Below, piece by piece: positions 24,825 to 32,568 of a stretch of 32,568 nt of DNA (positions are counted from its first letter, which is position 1; the number at the start of each line of letters is the position of its first letter). The stretch is from Nodosilinea sp. LEGE 06152. GTDB taxonomy: Bacteria > Cyanobacteriota > Cyanobacteriia > Phormidesmidales > Phormidesmidaceae. The stretch is from contig NZ_JADEWR010000004.1 of assembly GCF_015207525.1 (NCBI RefSeq), forward strand, positions 354,209 to 386,776, in the 5' to 3' direction. Below the pieces are notes generated by a model. That model made no database searches. It had not been told where the DNA came from and saw nothing but the letters and a program-made list of their open reading frames with translations. The translations under genes and the position numbers were made by a program.

Positions 24825-25814
24825 ATGAGCCTCGTCCTAACCGATCAGGAGGTTTCTGCCCTTTGGGCCGAAGCCGAGCAGCACTGCCTACTGGCAACCT
24901 CCATAGATCGTCTAGAGACTATTCACACCTTGCCGTCGTCGTTGGGGTATGGTTACTGCCGCGAAATAGAGCTGTGTGCAGGCTTAGATCTGACGATCTT
25001 CAACGAAACCTATTCCACGAATTTCACCTTTCGAGGGGTGGAGAATCGGCACCTGGTGCAGTTTATGGTTCACCTCTCAGGGGTGGTCGATAGCGGCGAT
25101 TTTCTCTACCAAGATGCGACTCAGAGCTACGTTGGCGGCAGCGGTATTCAGCGGGCGGTCACTAACGTTCACCCAGCCAATCAGCCCGAAGTTGGGGTGA
25201 ATATTCACCTGCAGCCGTGGCTCTTGAGCCAGCTTTTTGCCGCCCCCACCGGCGAACTGCCTCCCGAACTACAACCCTTGGTCAAAGGCGATGACTGGCA
25301 GCAGGTCTTTTCGCCCAGCGTTACCGAGGCGATGCGGGGGGTGGTGCAGCAAATCATCGACTGTCCGTTTTTAGGGGTGACCAAGCGGCTGTATTTACAG
25401 GGCAAAGTGTTTGAGCTGATGGCCCTGCAGCTCGACGGCATGGTTGTCCAAAAACCGGTTGAATCTGCCTCCTCGCTGAAGGCTGATACAGTGGCACGGG
25501 TTCACTACGCAGCGGAAATTTTGCGATCGCAGCTCGAAACCCCCCCTTCCCTAACCGATCTGGCCCAACAGGTCGGCATCGGCCACTGCACCCTCAACAA
25601 AGGGTTTCGCGAAATTTTTGGCATGACCCCGTTTGCTTACCTGACCCGGCAGCGGATGGAGCAGGCGAAACAGCTCCTGCGATCGCCCGGCTGCACGGTG
25701 GCTGAAGTGGCAAACCGGGTTGGCTATGCTAACCCAGCCCAGTTTGCCGCCGCCTTCAAGCGCCACTTCGGCATGACGCCGAGGGAATGTATGCGGGGCG
25801 TTATCAACCGCTAA
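24825..25814 (+). CDS. AraC-family transcriptional regulator of the siderophore module
   Basis: A 329-residue regulator. The C-terminal pair of helix-turn-helix units lies at about 225-325: LTDLAQQVGIGHCTLNKGFR with EIFGMTPFAYLTRQRMEQAK, then VAEVANRVGYANPAQFAAAF and the ending FGMTPREC. The N-terminal about 220 residues form a sensing domain with no clear ligand motif; FGMTPFAY and the layout resemble PchR-type regulators, which bind ferric siderophores. It stands directly upstream of the TonB-dependent receptor gene, as PchR-like regulators do, and would activate it in iron shortage. The ligand is inferred, not visible. Start ATG at 24825. Confidence 0.9.
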   Translation: MSLVLTDQEVSALWAEAEQHCLLATSIDRLETIHTLPSSLGYGYCREIELCAGLDLTIFNETYSTNFTFRGVENRHLVQFMVHLSGVVDSGDFLYQDATQSYVGGSGIQRAVTNVHPANQPEVGVNIHLQPWLLSQLFAAPTGELPPELQPLVKGDDWQQVFSPSVTEAMRGVVQQIIDCPFLGVTKRLYLQGKVFELMALQLDGMVVQKPVESASSLKADTVARVHYAAEILRSQLETPPSLTDLAQQVGIGHCTLNKGFREIFGMTPFAYLTRQRMEQAKQLLRSPGCTVAEVANRVGYANPAQFAAAFKRHFGMTPRECMRGVINR

Positions 25815-25897
25815 CAAATTCTTTTTCAAAAACAGAATCTTGGGGTGATGGCGTCGTTTCGGGGTGGATCTCATCCCTGCTGTGTCTCTACACTCAG

Positions 25898-25941
25898 CCT
25901 ACGCAAATAAGAATCCTTCGCATTTGAAGGATAACCGTAGG
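25898..25941 (+). promoter_or_regulatory. Nested inverted repeats upstream of the receptor gene
   Basis: An inner stem ATCCTTC (25913-25919) with GAAGGAT (25926-25932) is enclosed by an outer stem CCTACG (25898-25903) with CGTAGG (25936-25941). The block lies 17 bp before the receptor start, in the 144-bp gap after the AraC gene. It could be an operator for a dimeric regulator or a leader hairpin. It does not match the Fur consensus well. Confidence 0.5.
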
Positions 25942-25958
25942 TGTGAGGGCTGAGGATA

Positions 25959-28538
25959 ATGACGAAACTCTGGGTTTTAGGGCAGTTAGCGATCGCGCTG
26001 AGCGTGGCAGGCAGTGCGATCGCAACCAGCATTCCGTCTATGACTGCCCAAGCGAGTGAGGGCAATGTAGAGCCTGAGACTAATACAGTGGAAAGGTTAG
26101 GGCCTGAAGCAGCTCTCCCCCCATTTTCCCATCTCCCCATTGCCCCACCGCCCGCGACAACCGTCGAGGAGTGGATCGCTCAAATCGACGCGTCGCTTAC
26201 CCAGATTACGGGGGTGCGCGTTGAGGAAACTGAAGCGGGTTTGCAGCTGGTATTGGAAATCGCTGAGGGCGACCTGCCCACCCCAGCGACGCAGACGGTA
26301 GGCAATGCGCTGATTGCTGAAATCCCCAATGCGGTGCTGGCTTTACCCGACGGCAACTCGTTTGAACAGTTTGCGCCAGCCGAGGGCATTGCCCTGGTGA
26401 GCGTAACCAATGAGCCAGGGGACTTGGTGCGAGTAGCGATTACCGGAACGGATGCGCCACCGGTGGCTGAAGTTACGGCTACAGGGTTGGCGGTGACGCT
26501 GGGGGATACAGTAGTCGGTGCCGAGGATGAGGCCATTCAGGTGCTGGTAACTGGGGAGCAAGATGAGGGATACAACCCTTCGAGCGCGACTACTGCAACC
26601 CGGACAGACACTCCATTGCGAGACATTCCACAGTCCATTCAAGTAGTGCCTCAGCAGGTATTACAGGATCAACAGGCTTACCGTCTAGACGAGGCGCTAA
26701 GGAATGTCCCTGGCGTAACACGAGCATTTTCAGGTCCTTTTTCCGTTAGTACCTTTACCATCCGTGGCTTTACCGCTAACGAAAATTCTGGCAACAATTT
26801 TCTTAGGAATGGGCTGCCCGATCCCACTGCCGGAGGAGTTCTTGAGCTGCCCGGCATTGAGCAAGTTGAGGTGCTCAGAGGCCCAGCATCCGTGTTGTTT
26901 GGTTTTGGTAATCCGGGCGGAACTATCAATTTAGTGACGAAGCAGCCCCTAAGCGAGCCTTTCTACGAAGTTGAGGCAACGATTGGAAACTACGATTTTT
27001 ATCGAGGCGCGATCGATTTATCTGGGCCTCTGAACGATTCTGGAACTGTGCTGTATCGGCTGAATTCCTCCTATAGAAATTCGGGTTATTTCGTTGACTT
27101 CTTTGATAGCGAATATTTCGGCATTTCACCTGTTGTAAGCTTCAACCTCAATGAAAGAACTAGCCTAGCTCTAGATGGAGAGTTTGTAGAGGTAAGCTCT
27201 GGCAACTATTCAGGCGTTCCTTTGAGCGGCATATTGTTATCAAATCCAAATGGTGAGATACCTCGTAATCGAAACTATGCTGAGCCTTTTAGCGGAAGCA
27301 ATCAAAAAATTAGTGGAATTGGATACCGACTAGAGCACCAATTTAGCGATACCTGGACATTACGCAATACATTTCGGGCATCATTTCGGCGCTATTATGA
27401 CAACTATACTATTCCTACTGGCGGACCCATTTTAGACGGTCGTACTCTGAATCGTTTTTACCGAGAGTTTGAGCTTAATCAAGACACCTATGCCCTTACA
27501 ACTGACTTTGTAGGTAGTTTTTCCACGGGTTCAATTCAACATGAGTTTACTGTTGGATTAGATTTGAATCGATTTACTCAACAAAGCATTGGTAGTAACA
27601 CTGCGACTCAGATTGATTTGTTTAATCCGGTGTACAATCAGCCGCTTGGACCGCTTGAGCTTATCTTCGAGGATGATGCTCAGAGGAATTCCCTGGGAAT
27701 TTACATTCAAGATCAGGTGATACTGGCAGAGAATCTAAGGCTATTGCTAGGTCTGCGCTTTGACACCTTTGGACAGGACACTTTAGACCTATTCGCCGAT
27801 ACTGAGATCAATCAGTCTGGTAATGCCTTCAGTCCTCGTGTAGGAATTGTCTATCAGCCCATTCCACCCGTCTCGCTCTATGCGAGCTACTCACGATCGT
27901 TTGCGCCACCCTCTGTTGGTACAGATATTAACCGTACCCCTTTTCTACCGGAGCGTGGCACCCAGTATGAATTTGGGGTCAAGACAGATTTAAGTGATAG
28001 GCTTTCTGCCACCCTTGCCTTTTACGACCTGACTCGCACCAATGTTCTCACAACCGATTTGATTGATCCACGCTTTTCTGTTCAAACAGGCGAACAGCGC
28101 AGTCGCGGCATTGAGTTCACTATTGGAGGTGAAATACTGCCGGGATGGAACATTATTGGGGGCTACGCCTACACTAACGCTGAGGTAACGCAAGACAACA
28201 CACCCGAACTTATTGGCAATCAGCTCAACAACACACCTAGAAATGCTTTTAACCTGTGGACAACCTACGAAATTCAAGCGGGTGACTTGCAGGGTTTGGG
28301 GCTTGGCCTAGGACTATTTTTTGTAGGAGACAGGCAAGGAGACTTGGCTAATACCTTTAAAATTCCCAGTTATCTACGTACGGATGCTGCTATCTTCTAC
28401 AGCAGAAACAGGTTCCGAGCAGCCATTAATTTCAAGAACTTGTTTGACGTAGATTTTTTTGACTTTGCACTGAACCGAAATCGTCTTTCTTATGGGGAAC
28501 CCTTTACCGTACAAGGAACAATTTCGTGGGAATTTTAG
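25959..28538 (+). CDS. TonB-dependent siderophore receptor with N-terminal AMIN region
   Basis: An outer-membrane gated channel that takes up ferric siderophores, 859 residues. A signal peptide is at 1-31 (QLAIALSVAGSAIATSI). It is followed by an AMIN-like periplasmic domain at about 70-185 (ITGVRVEETEAGLQLVLEIA, GNALIAEIPNAVLAL), common in cyanobacterial receptors. The plug starts near 205 with TPLRDIPQSIQVVPQQVLQD, LDEALRNVPGV and TFTIRGF, and ends with LPGIEQVEVLRGPASVLFGF. The 22-strand barrel fills the rest, with SYSRSFAPPSVGTD, ERGTQYEFGVKTDLSDRLSA and a terminal Phe in TVQGTISWEF. The barrel part is clearly more AT-rich than the AMIN part, so the gene may be a mosaic. The stop overlaps the next gene by 13 bp. 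Confidence 0.95.
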   Translation: MTKLWVLGQLAIALSVAGSAIATSIPSMTAQASEGNVEPETNTVERLGPEAALPPFSHLPIAPPPATTVEEWIAQIDASLTQITGVRVEETEAGLQLVLEIAEGDLPTPATQTVGNALIAEIPNAVLALPDGNSFEQFAPAEGIALVSVTNEPGDLVRVAITGTDAPPVAEVTATGLAVTLGDTVVGAEDEAIQVLVTGEQDEGYNPSSATTATRTDTPLRDIPQSIQVVPQQVLQDQQAYRLDEALRNVPGVTRAFSGPFSVSTFTIRGFTANENSGNNFLRNGLPDPTAGGVLELPGIEQVEVLRGPASVLFGFGNPGGTINLVTKQPLSEPFYEVEATIGNYDFYRGAIDLSGPLNDSGTVLYRLNSSYRNSGYFVDFFDSEYFGISPVVSFNLNERTSLALDGEFVEVSSGNYSGVPLSGILLSNPNGEIPRNRNYAEPFSGSNQKISGIGYRLEHQFSDTWTLRNTFRASFRRYYDNYTIPTGGPILDGRTLNRFYREFELNQDTYALTTDFVGSFSTGSIQHEFTVGLDLNRFTQQSIGSNTATQIDLFNPVYNQPLGPLELIFEDDAQRNSLGIYIQDQVILAENLRLLLGLRFDTFGQDTLDLFADTEINQSGNAFSPRVGIVYQPIPPVSLYASYSRSFAPPSVGTDINRTPFLPERGTQYEFGVKTDLSDRLSATLAFYDLTRTNVLTTDLIDPRFSVQTGEQRSRGIEFTIGGEILPGWNIIGGYAYTNAEVTQDNTPELIGNQLNNTPRNAFNLWTTYEIQAGDLQGLGLGLGLFFVGDRQGDLANTFKIPSYLRTDAAIFYSRNRFRAAINFKNLFDVDFFDFALNRNRLSYGEPFTVQGTISWEF

Positions 28539-29497
28539 AAACCAGATTTAGGCGCTTTATCCCTTTTCTACTGCTAGGGATTGTAGGAGTTTTTCTGATT
28601 ACGGCCTGCAATTCAACACCTAGACAAAATATGCGCTCCACTGTTGAATCACCAGGAGAGGCCTGTCATGTTGTCCAGCACAAAATGGGAGAAACTTGTG
28701 TTCCGGCTGAGCCTAAACGTATCGTCACCTTGTCTGCGCCCACCTTAAATAATGCACTTGTTCTCGGCGTCAAGCCCATTGCGAGCACCTATTTTTACCA
28801 GGATGAGGTTGTTAGTTCTTTGCAGGGTAAAGGAATAGAGTTTTTAGGGCGTTCTCAGCCAGATTTAGAAAGAATGCTGCTGCTTAAGCCGGATTTGATT
28901 CTGGGTTGGGAGGTTACTGGCAGCGAAATCTACTCTCTACTGTCTCAGATTGCTCCTACGGTATTAGGTCGGTGGGAAGGGCCATTATCCTGGCAAGAAC
29001 ACTTTAATTTCGTAGCTGAAGTGTTAGGTAAAACGGAAGCTGCACAAGCAGCTTGGTCCGACTACGAGCAGCGAGTCAAACAGCTAAAGGAGGCCCTAGG
29101 CGATCGCTATCAAGATCAAAAAGTCTCCTTTATTCATTTCGGTTCGAGGGGAATCGAAAGTGATGTCAAAAATTCATTTGCAGGCTCAATTCTCAATGAG
29201 GTTGGTTTACAGCGCTCAGCCGCACAGGATGTAACTGCTCCATACGGCATCATTAGCATTTCCGAAGAAGAATTACTAGAAAAAGCCGATGGAGACATTT
29301 TGTTCATCACCACCTGGACTGGGGATGACCAGCAAGTCCTTAAACGACTTCAGCAAAAACCACTTTGGCAACAGCTTCGAGCTGTTCAGCAAAATCGCCT
29401 TTACTTTGTCAGCTTTCCAGCATGGACAGGATCTAGTTTGCTTGCTGCTGCTGCCGTGATTGATGATCTATACAAGTATTTGATCAACACACGTTAA
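28526..29497 (+). CDS. Ferric-siderophore-binding lipoprotein
   Basis: A periplasmic substrate-binding protein that would pass the siderophore to an inner-membrane ABC importer, 323 residues. The GTG start (28526) lies inside the receptor gene and has AAGGA upstream. A lipobox places the lipidated cysteine at 28 (ITAC). Cys47 and Cys58 flank a short loop before PAEPKRIVTLSAPTLNNALV, the typical start of this binding-protein fold. Later parts are DLERMLLLKPDLILGWEVTG, the long linking helix with ALGDRYQDQKVSFIHF, and the second lobe ending LAAAAVIDDLYKYLI. No FecCD-like permease or FecE-like ATPase gene follows, unusual for this protein. Confidence 0.93.
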   Translation: MGILETRFRRFIPFLLLGIVGVFLITACNSTPRQNMRSTVESPGEACHVVQHKMGETCVPAEPKRIVTLSAPTLNNALVLGVKPIASTYFYQDEVVSSLQGKGIEFLGRSQPDLERMLLLKPDLILGWEVTGSEIYSLLSQIAPTVLGRWEGPLSWQEHFNFVAEVLGKTEAAQAAWSDYEQRVKQLKEALGDRYQDQKVSFIHFGSRGIESDVKNSFAGSILNEVGLQRSAAQDVTAPYGIISISEEELLEKADGDILFITTWTGDDQQVLKRLQQKPLWQQLRAVQQNRLYFVSFPAWTGSSLLAAAAVIDDLYKYLINTR

Positions 29498-29501
29498 ACT
29501 C

Positions 29502-29876
29502 ATGCCCAAATACACCTTTTTTGTCTGCGAATCCTGCCAATTCTCAGAAGAAGAACCTGAAGGTAAACTCGCTGATGGCACACGTTTACTTAAACAACTT
29601 AATAGGGTAGTGGCTGAACAATCACAGTCTGATAAATCTCAGTTCCGGCCAGTTGTTTGTTTGTGGACATGCGATTGCCCCCGCGCCATCACGTTCCCTG
29701 CCCCTATTAAGCCTACCTACCTATTCAACACATTGCCAACGGACGAAACCGCCCCTGCACTCCGTCAGTTTGGCCAACTCTATCTGAATAGCAACACAGG
29801 CAGTATCCCCTGGAAGCAGTTGCCTGAAATGTTGCAGTCGGCAAGTATTGCCAAGATTCCAGCAGTAGAGAGGTGA
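29502..29876 (+). CDS. DUF1636 Cys-rich metal-cluster protein
   Basis: A 124-residue protein starting only four bases after the binding-protein stop, hence co-transcribed. It begins MPKYTFFVCESCQFSEEEPE. The Cys pair C9/C12, followed by C and C-D-C in VVCLWTCDCPRAITFPAPIK, is the pattern of DUF1636, a thioredoxin-like 2Fe-2S ferredoxin relative found beside siderophore and metal genes. It could help reduce or release iron from the siderophore in the cytosol; this is inferred from context. The family function is unknown. Confidence 0.85.
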   Translation: MPKYTFFVCESCQFSEEEPEGKLADGTRLLKQLNRVVAEQSQSDKSQFRPVVCLWTCDCPRAITFPAPIKPTYLFNTLPTDETAPALRQFGQLYLNSNTGSIPWKQLPEMLQSASIAKIPAVER

Positions 29877-29923
29877 GTGGATGGGTGGATGGGTCGATGA
29901 GTAGATGGGTGGATGAGTGGGGA
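29876..29923. repeat. Octamer tandem repeat after the DUF1636 gene
   Basis: Five consecutive 8-bp units of the form RGTNGATG (AGTGGATG, GGTGGATG, GGTCGATG, AGTAGATG, GGTGGATG) run from 29876 to 29915, followed by a degenerate AGTGGGGA. The first unit starts inside the DUF1636 stop region (29874-29876). Confidence 0.8.
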
Positions 29924-29936
29924 TACTAAATCCCTA

Positions 29937-30221
29937 TTAATGATGAGAAAGACTGTGGGCGATCGCCTCTACACAATGCCCAATGGTGCCACTTATACAT
30001 TCACTAGATGCTTCCGCGACACCATGACCCGCATGGCTGACCGCCCGACCCATAGCCTCAAGATCTTCACCCCTTGGGATGTCGCCCAGCTCATAACAGG
30101 TCATATCGGCCTGTGGTTCAGGCTGCTCCGCCAGTCTGCGTCGATTGCGGTAGAGATCTGCACAAAAATAGCCTATCCCCAGCGCTGTAGATGAACCGAT
30201 TACTAAGGGAAGCAAGGGCAT
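29937..30221 (-). CDS. Candidate single-pass membrane protein on the minus strand
   Basis: A 94-codon frame with ATG at 30219-30221 and GAGG eight bases upstream. The product starts MPLLPLVIGSSTALGIGYFC, one membrane helix, then a basic RNRRRLAEQ stop-transfer segment and a hydrophilic C-terminal half with three cysteines and six histidines, ending HCVEAIAHSLSHH. No family is recognised. It opposes the surrounding iron genes and partly overlaps a 93-codon plus frame at 29913-30194, which has no ribosome site and an unnatural composition. Membrane helix plus Shine-Dalgarno make the minus frame the better candidate. A metal-related role would fit its neighbours and His/Cys content but is speculation. 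Confidence 0.5.
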   Translation of the reverse strand: MPLLPLVIGSSTALGIGYFCADLYRNRRRLAEQPEPQADMTCYELGDIPRGEDLEAMGRAVSHAGHGVAEASSECISGTIGHCVEAIAHSLSHH

Positions 30222-30276
30222 AGCTGGTACCTCAGCAGTTGATAACCCTCATTCTAACTTTTTTGAAAAGGCACCC

Positions 30277-32061
30277 ATGGCCACTCGCACGACTCAGCCC
30301 CTTCTGCGTCTACTCCGCTATGGCAAACCCTATCAGCTCTGGGTTTGGGGAGCGATGGCTTGCTCCATTCTCAATACCATCTTCGACCTGGCACCGCCAT
30401 ACCTAATCGGCGTTGCTATCGATGTCGTGGTAAACGAAGAAAACTCGCTGATCGCCCGATTGGGCTTCGCCAGCATCACGGGACAGTTGGCAGTTCTATC
30501 TCTGCTCACCCTGCTGCTCTGGAGCCTGGAATCGCTGAGCGAGTATGCCTACAGTCGCCTGTGGCGCAACCTAGCCCAAACCCTTCAGCACGAGCTGCGC
30601 GTCGATGCCTACAGCCATCTGCAAGAGCTAGAGCTGAGCTACTTTGAAGATCGCAGCTCTGGCCTGCTGCTATCGGTGCTCAACGACGACATCAACCAGC
30701 TAGAGCGGTTTTTGAACTTCGGTGCCCACAACATTCTGCACTTTCTCACCACCGTTCTCTTTGTGGGCGGCACGTTTATTGCTCTGGCTCCGGGGGTGTC
30801 GTGGTGGGCGATGGTTCCGATTCCCTTTGTGATTTGGGGAACGGCCGTGTTTCAGGCCAAACTAGAGCCGCGCTATGCCGACGTGCGCGAGAAGAGCGGA
30901 TTGATTAGCACTCGGCTGGCCAACAACCTGTCTGGCATTGCCACGATTAAGAGCTACACCGCCGAAGCCTACGAGCGCGATCGCGTCGCCACTGACAGCA
31001 ACGCCTACCGCCAGAGCAATGCCCATGCGATCGCCCTCAGCGCCGCCTTCGTGCCCCTGATTCGCATCGTGATTTTGATCGGGTTTACCGCCACGCTGTT
31101 TTTGGGCGGGGTTGCCGTCGCCAACGGCAGCCTATCGGCGGGCACCTACGGCTTTCTGGTGTTCATCATTCAGCGGTTGCTGTGGCCCTTTACCGACCTG
31201 AGCGAGCTGATGGATGAGTACCAGCGGGCGATGGCTTCAGTGCGCCGGGTAATGGCCTTGCTCGATACGCCAGTGGCCATTGCTCAGAGCAATCTCCCCC
31301 TACCGCTGAGCACCGTGCGCGGCGAAGTGCAGTTTGAAGACATTACCTTTGCCTACATCGGTCGTCAGCCGGTGCTCAAGAATCTTGCTTTGCGGGTTCC
31401 GGCGGGGGCAACCATTGGCATTGTCGGTGCCACCGGGTCAGGCAAAAGCACCCTGGTCAAGCTCCTGCTGCGGTTCTACGAGGCGCAAAGCGGGCGCATT
31501 CTGATTGACGGCGTTGATATTGGCGATCTCAATTTATTGGACTTACGCCGCTGCATCGGTTGGGTAAGCCAGGACGTGTTTTTGTTCCACGGCACGGTGG
31601 CCGAAAATATTTGCTACGGCAGCTTTGACGCCACCCATGAGCAGATCATCCAGGCGGCAAAATTAGCCGAAGCCCATGGGTTTATTGAGCAGCTGCCGCA
31701 AGGCTACGACACGATTGTGGGCGAACGGGGACAGAAACTTTCCGGTGGGCAGCGACAGCGGTTGGCGATCGCCCGCGCCATTCTCAAAGACCCGCCGATT
31801 CTGATTCTTGACGAAGCCACCTCAGCGGTGGATAACGAAACCGAGGCGGCCATTCAGCGATCGCTGGCGGTAATTACTCAAGGCAGAACGACAATTGCGA
31901 TCGCCCACCGCCTTTCTACCATTCGTCATGCCGATTGCATTTACGTAATGGACAAGGGGCAAATCGTTGAACAGGGTACTCACGACAAGTTGCTAGCCAC
32001 AGGTGAAATGTACGCAAATCTCTGGAGTGTACAGTCTGGACTTTCGCCAACGCTACGCTGA
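30277..32061 (+). CDS. ABC exporter (fused permease and ATPase), possibly siderophore export
   Basis: A 594-residue half-transporter of the MsbA/MDR-like exporter type. The N-terminal membrane domain has six predicted helices (about 23-300; LWVWGAMACSILNTIFDL, LAVLSLLTLLLWSLESL, IVILIGFTATLFLGGVAV). The ATPase domain carries Walker A GATGSGKST at 384-392, the Q loop at Gln432, the signature LSGGQ at 488-492, Walker B ILILDE at 508-513 and the switch His544. It would act as a homodimer in the inner membrane. Next to an iron-uptake cluster it may export the siderophore itself; no siderophore synthesis gene is in the window. Other substrates cannot be excluded. Start ATG at 30277. Confidence 0.93.
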   Translation: MATRTTQPLLRLLRYGKPYQLWVWGAMACSILNTIFDLAPPYLIGVAIDVVVNEENSLIARLGFASITGQLAVLSLLTLLLWSLESLSEYAYSRLWRNLAQTLQHELRVDAYSHLQELELSYFEDRSSGLLLSVLNDDINQLERFLNFGAHNILHFLTTVLFVGGTFIALAPGVSWWAMVPIPFVIWGTAVFQAKLEPRYADVREKSGLISTRLANNLSGIATIKSYTAEAYERDRVATDSNAYRQSNAHAIALSAAFVPLIRIVILIGFTATLFLGGVAVANGSLSAGTYGFLVFIIQRLLWPFTDLSELMDEYQRAMASVRRVMALLDTPVAIAQSNLPLPLSTVRGEVQFEDITFAYIGRQPVLKNLALRVPAGATIGIVGATGSGKSTLVKLLLRFYEAQSGRILIDGVDIGDLNLLDLRRCIGWVSQDVFLFHGTVAENICYGSFDATHEQIIQAAKLAEAHGFIEQLPQGYDTIVGERGQKLSGGQRQRLAIARAILKDPPILILDEATSAVDNETEAAIQRSLAVITQGRTTIAIAHRLSTIRHADCIYVMDKGQIVEQGTHDKLLATGEMYANLWSVQSGLSPTLR

Positions 32062-32223
32062 GTTAGGGAGGTGTTTGGCAGCAGTCTGACCAAACTAATG
32101 GTGACGTTTCACGTAAAGTTTCGCAATTCAACCCAAGTTTTGAAGAGCACCATCGGATCTTTGTTTTAGTGCGCCTTACCTCAATAAAACCGCTGTGTAT
32201 AAAATTCTGATTCTTTAAAACAA

Positions 32224-32254
32224 AAACGCCATCAGCTTTCTCCTGATGGCGTTT
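32224..32254 (-). terminator. Intrinsic terminator of the homocysteine methyltransferase gene
   Basis: A perfect 12-bp stem (32224-32235 with 32243-32254) has a seven-base loop. On the minus strand a T run follows. It is 27 bp beyond the stop codon at 32281-32283 and may also end the ABC exporter transcript. Confidence 0.88.
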
Positions 32255-32280
32255 GGCTAGACTGAGTGATCTCGTCAGAA

Positions 32281-32568
32281 TCAGCCCTGGAGAATTAGGG
32301 CGGGCTGGGATAGGTGTGCCCAGGCCAAGGGCAGGCAGGCCTGGCAAATGGCCTCAATGTGGCGCTCGTCAGTGCCGCAGCAGCCTCCCATCACGTTGAG
32401 ATGGGTCAGTTTGGCCTTGAGGGCGCGGTACTGCTGGCCCAGTTCGGCGGGGTTGCCCGCGTCGAGTTCGGTGGCTTCGTCGAGTTCAGCGTGGCTCTTG
32501 GTGGAGGCATTGGCCCTCAGTCCGCGAATGCGCTCTAACCAGGGGGCGCTGGCGGGTAGGGCCTCGGC
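32281..32568 (-). CDS. Homocysteine S-methyltransferase family protein (5' partial)
   Basis: The last 95 residues of a protein reading off the right edge, ending at TGA 32281-32283. LKAKLTHLNVMGGCCGTDER is the C-terminal signature of zinc-dependent homocysteine S-methyltransferases, where the two adjacent cysteines bind the catalytic zinc; the upstream zinc cysteine lies outside the window. The upstream part, STKSHAELDEATELDAGNPA, fits the family barrel. The enzyme would make methionine from homocysteine and a methyl donor such as S-methylmethionine. The donor cannot be decided from this fragment. Confidence 0.88.
   Translation of the reverse strand, partial: AEALPASAPWLERIRGLRANASTKSHAELDEATELDAGNPAELGQQYRALKAKLTHLNVMGGCCGTDERHIEAICQACLPLAWAHLSQPALILQG

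Noticed and set aside
25890..25945. Classical Fur box before the receptor gene
   Set aside because: Neither the 19-bp consensus nor three GATAAT-like hexamers can be aligned. Only the non-Fur inverted repeats are clear.

Overview
The window reads as chromosomal DNA of a cyanobacterium, most likely a filamentous, non-heterocystous, Leptolyngbya/Nodosilinea-like lineage. The lineage is an inference. The cyanobacterial assignment rests on frequent GCGATCGC (HIP1) palindromes, an F1 beta-epsilon gene pair standing apart from other ATP synthase genes, a plastid-type ribosomal protein PSRP-3 (Ycf65), a PEP-CTERM protein, and several small proteins of cyanobacterial type. I saw no rRNA, tRNA, CRISPR array, transposase or phage gene.

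Positions 1-6100 hold core energy and phosphate genes. ppk1 (minus) is divergent from atpD-atpC (plus). After a strong terminator come psrp-3/ycf65 (minus) and a divergent HAD phosphatase. Positions 6300-15000 mix housekeeping and poorly known genes: a PEP-CTERM/DUF4114 surface protein divergent from a LysR regulator, threonine synthase, a small conserved protein, a PilP-like single-pass protein, a zinc-ribbon membrane protein, an exported hypothetical protein, an RluA-family pseudouridine synthase and a glyoxalase-fold protein. Positions 15000-20100 hold a DUF433/DUF5615 toxin-antitoxin-like pair, dxs, a secreted protein with four Cys-X17-19-Cys units, a DUF362 protein with a possible 23-residue membrane peptide upstream, a 21-bp tandem repeat, and rpsN.

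Positions 20100-24800 are accessory. They contain a broken Uma2-family gene (one nonsense codon plus a 25-bp palindromic insertion), a cyanobacterial hypothetical gene, aat, a small conserved protein, a cysteine-dioxygenase-like cupin, a candidate small helical protein, a secreted protein made of three 13-residue repeats, and an SfnB/DszC-like flavin-dependent oxidoreductase. TTCTCG/CGAGAA words are clustered on both sides of the cupin gene.

Positions 24800-32100 form an iron/siderophore module: AraC-type regulator, TonB-dependent receptor with an N-terminal AMIN region, lipoprotein siderophore-binding protein (overlapping the receptor gene), a DUF1636 Cys-rich protein, and an ABC exporter. 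A small minus-strand membrane-protein ORF sits inside the cluster. No inner-membrane import permease or import ATPase is visible, so the import route is incomplete here. From about 26.6 to 29.9 kb the DNA is visibly more AT-rich than its surroundings, which suggests part of the module was acquired. The window ends inside a homocysteine S-methyltransferase gene on the minus strand.
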